DNA from: an uncultured Clostridium sp.
GTDB lineage: Bacteria > Bacillota > Clostridia > Peptostreptococcales > Peptostreptococcaceae
DNA: 28,098 nucleotides
Direction: 5' to 3'
Assembly (NCBI GenBank): GCA_900550335.1
Contig: URRU01000001.1
Location: 1 to 28,098, forward strand
Part shown: positions 24,725 through 28,098 of the stretch, piece by piece
Layout: each line of letters begins with the position of its first letter
Position numbering within the stretch: position 1 is the first letter of the stretch
Position numbers and translations under genes: made by a program
Notes under the pieces: model-generated
Databases searched by the model: none
Told to the model about the DNA's origin: nothing
The model's input: only the letters and a program-made list of their open reading frames with translations

Positions 24725-26224
24725 TTACAATCTTTCAAATTCCTTCATAATATACGGTATTTTTTCTATAATATCACTCGCATTAACAGTATATTTTTCT
24801 TCAGCCAGTCTATCTCCTGTATACCCATGAAGGTATGTACCTATTACAGCTGCTTCAAATAAAGGTATATTTTGCCCTGCCAATGATGTTATTATTCCTG
24901 TTAAACAGTCTCCCATTCCTCCATTTGCCATTGCGCTATTTCCTGTCATATTTATATATGTAGTATACCCATCTGTTATTACAGTTCTATTTCCTTTTAA
25001 TAAGACTATAGATTTAAGAGTTCTTGCTGCTTCCTTAGCTGCATCTATCCTATTTTCATTTATATATTCCATAGAAAAACCAGTTATTCTAGAAAGTTCC
25101 ATAGGATGAGGCGTTATTAAAATATCTCTTTTACTATCTTTTAATATATTTTTATTATTTTTTAAGCAGTTTATTCCGTCTGCATCTATTATAATTGGGC
25201 AAGATACTTCTTTTAAAATAGATTCTATTATTTTTAATGTAGTGTTATTGTCTCCCATTCCAGGCCCTATTCCTATAGCATTGCTAGAACATAAAAGTTT
25301 TCTAACTCTTTCTTTTTCAGAATAATTAACAGTCATTGCCTCAGTAAAAACTGTGCATAATTTTTCTTGAACATCTGAATCACTTATAAGTGTAACCAAA
25401 CCACTTCCTGTCTTAACCGCAGACTCAGTAGCTATTTTTGCTGCTCCATAGAAACCTCTACTTCCGGCTACAATACTAACTCTTCCAAAATTTCCCTTAT
25501 GAGCATTTTTATCTTTTTTATTTATAAACTTAGCAATTTCATTTTTATCAGCTATAAATTCACTATTATGAAATTTATCTTTTATAAATTTAGGCACTCC
25601 TATCTCTTCTACAACAATATTTCCTATATAATCGTCAGCCTTATAATTTAAAAATCCTCTTTTATAAAACTCAAAACTTATAGTTTTAAATGCTTTTACA
25701 GCTACTCCCATTATATTTCCAGTATCGCTATCAAGACCTGATGATATATCTATCGCATATATTTTTTTAGAATAATTATTCATAAGCTCTATCGCATCTG
25801 CAAAAATACCGCTCACATCTCTTTTTAGGCCTGTTCCAAATATTGCATCTACACATGCATCTGTATTTTTAAGAGAGTTTTCTAAATCTATCTTATTTTT
25901 TTCATCTAAAAATTTAAGATTTAGTCCCATATTTTCTAATATTTTAAAATTAATTGAAGAGCATTCTGTTAATTTTTCTCTTTTACCTACTAAGAATATA
26001 TCTACTTTCTTACCTAATATTGAAAGCTTTCTAGCTATTCCAAGCCCATCGCCACCATTATTTCCTACACCACAAACAACTGTATAAGAGTTATTTTCTT
26101 CTATATCCAAGTTTTTTATAGCAGCATTTACTGCATTTTCCATCATCACTATCAGTGGAATTTCTAGCTCTGTTACACAAGCATTATCCATATTTTTAGT
26201 AAGGTTAGAAGTTCCTACTAACAT
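24725..26224 (-). CDS. nnr: Bifunctional NAD(P)HX epimerase/dehydratase
   Basis: A 499-residue NAD(P)H repair enzyme. Residues about 1-215 are the YjeF N-domain epimerase (GVGNNGGDGL, 52-61), which interconverts the R and S forms of hydrated NAD(P)H. Residues about 225-499 are the ribokinase-like ADP- or ATP-dependent dehydratase (GNFGRVSIVAGS, GIGPGMG, NGGMGDCLTG), which restores NAD(P)H. The ATG at 26224 follows a weak GGTGAT; an in-frame GTG four codons upstream overlaps that site, so the start is less certain. It lies on the same strand as rsgI, 84 bases away, with no clear terminator between. Confidence 0.92.
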   Translation of the reverse strand: MLVGTSNLTKNMDNACVTELEIPLIVMMENAVNAAIKNLDIEENNSYTVVCGVGNNGGDGLGIARKLSILGKKVDIFLVGKREKLTECSSINFKILENMGLNLKFLDEKNKIDLENSLKNTDACVDAIFGTGLKRDVSGIFADAIELMNNYSKKIYAIDISSGLDSDTGNIMGVAVKAFKTISFEFYKRGFLNYKADDYIGNIVVEEIGVPKFIKDKFHNSEFIADKNEIAKFINKKDKNAHKGNFGRVSIVAGSRGFYGAAKIATESAVKTGSGLVTLISDSDVQEKLCTVFTEAMTVNYSEKERVRKLLCSSNAIGIGPGMGDNNTTLKIIESILKEVSCPIIIDADGINCLKNNKNILKDSKRDILITPHPMELSRITGFSMEYINENRIDAAKEAARTLKSIVLLKGNRTVITDGYTTYINMTGNSAMANGGMGDCLTGIITSLAGQNIPLFEAAVIGTYLHGYTGDRLAEEKYTVNASDIIEKIPYIMKEFERL

Positions 26225-26308
26225 CAAAATCACCAATCTTTCTATTTAAAGTTTATTTATTAATTTTATTTTACCATTTATTCTTAATTATTTTAATCTG
26301 TTTAAAAA

Positions 26309-27298
26309 TTAATCTTCATCATCTGAATCATCCTCTTCCTCTTCATGATTATCGTCATTATCGTTATCATGATCCCTTTCTTCATGTTCATCATCAACTT
26401 CAGAATAATCATCTTTTGTAGACTTTTTATTATTTTTCACTTTAATATTATTAGATTTATTAGTTTTCTCTTTTTTATAATAATCCTCAATATCGTCTAT
26501 ATCATCATCGTCGTCATCTTCATATCCTTCACTTCTATCTTCTAACTCATCTAAAATTTCTTCTCTTAAATATGCATATTTTCCGTCTTTTAACATCTTA
26601 TTAAGTTTATCTATTGTCATTCCTTCTATATCGCCTTCTTCTATCATCTTCATAGCTGCATACTCACCCATTGAAATTTCTGCATTTTGGTTCTGTGCTA
26701 ATTGATTTTTATCAACTCTCACATACATAACATTTAATCCCTTAAATTTCTTACTTATAAGAGCTTTTATTTCTTTCTCATAAGCTATATCCTCAGCATC
26801 TTCAAAACAAAGCCCCACTAAAACTCTTCCTGTTTTATTATTTTTAGAATCCTGTTTAATCTGTTTGTAAAGTTGATCTAAAACCATTGAAAAATCGTCA
26901 TCATCTGAAATATTTAAACTTCCATTTATTAAAGATGTAGAGTTTATATTTTTGTTTTTATCAAGGCTTAGCTCTACACTACTTCCATTTTCATCAAAAG
27001 ATACAGTTGCATAAGATTTTGGTGCAGATGTATATATAACAGTTCCAACAATAATAGCTATTGCAGCCGCTACAGATACTAATCTTTTATAAATATTAAA
27101 CTTATTCTTTTTACTTTTATCATTAAAGTCTATGACCTTATCTTTAGAATCGATATTATATATATCTTCTTCTAAAAAATATATCTTATCTCCTAACTTC
27201 ATTCCTTCCTTATTTTTTATTCTAAAAAATTCAGATTCGTTAGTAACAACTATCGAATATCCTTCCTTAATTTCTATAATAATCCCTTTATATAACAT
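26309..27298 (-). CDS. rsgI: RsgI-like membrane anti-sigma factor with acidic tail
   Basis: A 329-residue single-pass membrane protein paired with SigI. The N-terminal 60 residues form the cytoplasmic anti-sigma domain, a membrane helix is at about 72-90, and an external domain starts with the family stretch YATVSFDENGSSVEL (96-110). The segment AEISMGEYAAMKMI (206-219) resembles the mid-region of Bacillus RsgI. Instead of a carbohydrate-binding module it ends in a long Asp/Glu-rich tail (about 257-329, for example DDDDDDIDDIED), interrupted by a Lys/Asn-rich patch. The tail could bind Ca2+ or cations or sense the cell wall. The ATG is 2 bases after the sigI stop, implying coupled translation. 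Confidence 0.88.
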   Translation of the reverse strand: MLYKGIIIEIKEGYSIVVTNESEFFRIKNKEGMKLGDKIYFLEEDIYNIDSKDKVIDFNDKSKKNKFNIYKRLVSVAAAIAIIVGTVIYTSAPKSYATVSFDENGSSVELSLDKNKNINSTSLINGSLNISDDDDFSMVLDQLYKQIKQDSKNNKTGRVLVGLCFEDAEDIAYEKEIKALISKKFKGLNVMYVRVDKNQLAQNQNAEISMGEYAAMKMIEEGDIEGMTIDKLNKMLKDGKYAYLREEILDELEDRSEGYEDDDDDDIDDIEDYYKKEKTNKSNNIKVKNNKKSTKDDYSEVDDEHEERDHDNDNDDNHEEEEDDSDDED

Positions 27299-27300
27299 AA

Positions 27301-27969
27301 TTATCTACCTTTCTTTATCCACAGTTTTAAATTTCTATATCCTCTAAAAAGTATAATTATAACTGTTATAATAAACAATTTACTCTTTCTTATTACCTTT
27401 TCGCTAACATCAAATCTATCTGACATATTTTTTATTGGTAATCTCTTTTTCATAAACATGAAATCAGTTATATCTTTTTCTCTACTTGATTTTTCAGATA
27501 TATCTATAGCTTTTTCTCTAGTATCTTTATGTTTCGGTGCTTCATTTACAAGTTCTTCAAAGCCAAATCCAAACTCGTCTATCTCATCTTTTAATTTTTT
27601 TATCTCGTCTATTGTAATCTCTCTGTTTAAATCAAAATCCTCGTTATTGTCAGCTATTTCTAATATATCTATTCCCTTTTCTTTATAATCCTCTATTGAT
27701 TTATTTTTGCTATTTTTATTTTCTTTTTCAAAGAAATTTTTTAACCTGCTCTCTATAACTAATCTGGCAAAAGCATAAAAATCTCCTCGTTTCTCTTTAT
27801 ATTTTTCTATAGCTTCAACAAAAGCTATCATACCTATACTGTATTCATCATCATTTTCTATAGAAACATACCTTCCTGTAAACTTACTTATACAAGAAAT
27901 TATAAATGGTATATGTTCTTCTATGAATTCTTCAGTTGCTTCAACTTTTATAGTTTTTCCTTCTTCCAT
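27301..27969 (-). CDS. sigI: SigI-type RNA polymerase sigma factor
   Basis: A 222-residue alternative sigma factor of the SigI family. The stretch EYSIGMIAFVEAIEKY (42-57) followed by FYAFARLVIESRLKNF matches SigI region 2, and the C-terminal KRLPIKNMSDRFDVSEKVIR segment is the SigI C-domain. In Bacillus SigI acts in heat and wall stress, and in cellulolytic clostridia in polysaccharide sensing; here the stimulus is unknown. Its start follows AAAGGG by about 10 bases. It is the first gene of a sigI-rsgI operon. In the 129 bases upstream to the window end I see no convincing promoter. Confidence 0.9.
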   Translation of the reverse strand: MEEGKTIKVEATEEFIEEHIPFIISCISKFTGRYVSIENDDEYSIGMIAFVEAIEKYKEKRGDFYAFARLVIESRLKNFFEKENKNSKNKSIEDYKEKGIDILEIADNNEDFDLNREITIDEIKKLKDEIDEFGFGFEELVNEAPKHKDTREKAIDISEKSSREKDITDFMFMKKRLPIKNMSDRFDVSEKVIRKSKLFIITVIIILFRGYRNLKLWIKKGR

Positions 27970-28098
27970 AAAATCATATCCCTTTCAATAAATTTTGATT
28001 ATAAGATAAATCATGCCAATTTATATAATTTTTCGTTTTTACAATTCTTGGAAATATTATTGTTTATTATATGCTCACGATTATCTGGTATAAAAAAA

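Noticed and set aside
26345..26545. A hydrophobic + strand frame opposite the rsgI tail
   Set aside because: It is the antisense image of Asp/Glu/Lys codons, which read as Ile/Phe/Val. No independent support.
28032..28050. A CGAA element with upstream CC resembling a SigI promoter before sigI
   Set aside because: The -35 lacks the C-rich run expected of SigI promoters, and CGAA is too short to support a call.
1..28098. CRISPR array, insertion sequence, tRNA or rRNA gene
   Set aside because: No regular spacer-repeat array, transposase, terminal inverted repeat or tRNA cloverleaf was seen on either strand by reading.

Overview
The window is AT-rich, densely coding DNA from an anaerobic, fermentative Firmicute. 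Gene content (butyrate kinase, clostridial-type [FeFe] hydrogenase, class I fumarase with malic enzyme, SigI/RsgI, DUF1846, two MATE pumps) and Gly/purine-rich ribosome-binding sites point to class Clostridia, probably Peptostreptococcaceae. That placement is an inference from gene content, not a database match. I see 24 protein-coding genes, no rRNA or tRNA, no CRISPR array, no insertion sequence and no phage genes, so this looks like a core chromosomal segment.

Layout: one gene on the + strand, a CstA-type carbon-starvation transporter (330-1790), runs convergently into the remaining 23 genes, all on the - strand. The convergent pair shares a bidirectional terminator near 1829-1864. Reading the - strand from the right end: sigI-rsgI (27969-26309) encodes an alternative sigma factor and its membrane anti-sigma factor; next come the NAD(P)HX repair enzyme (26224-24725), an NfeD/SPFH membrane pair (24554-23063) ending in a terminator, a MATE exporter, an [FeFe] hydrogenase with its own promoter and terminator, a DUF1846 protein with a good promoter and terminator, dinB behind a LexA-like box, and a second MATE exporter.

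A long co-directional run then begins with a ribosomal protein S1 homologue (15151) and continues through a PHP phosphoesterase, an unrecognised membrane protein, a hotdog thioesterase, a YgiQ radical SAM protein, a YbaK deacylase, fumarase alpha and a fused fumarase beta-malic enzyme, ending at a terminator at 6463-6505. The last run is ttcA, a DnaQ-like exonuclease, a monofunctional GT51 glycosyltransferase, a Cys-pair hypothetical protein and butyrate kinase.

How the genes work together: fumarase alpha plus the beta-malic enzyme fusion would convert fumarate to malate to pyruvate. The hydrogenase and butyrate kinase would dispose of electrons and make ATP, and CstA would import peptides or pyruvate. 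The points most worth a second look are the fumarase-malic enzyme fusion, the divergent GT51 catalytic motifs, the acidic-tailed RsgI, a hairpin that overlaps the cstA ribosome-binding site, a two-hairpin element between the S1 and PHP genes, and a strong CAG preference for glutamine in some AT-rich genes. I did not find a clearly undescribed multi-gene system.
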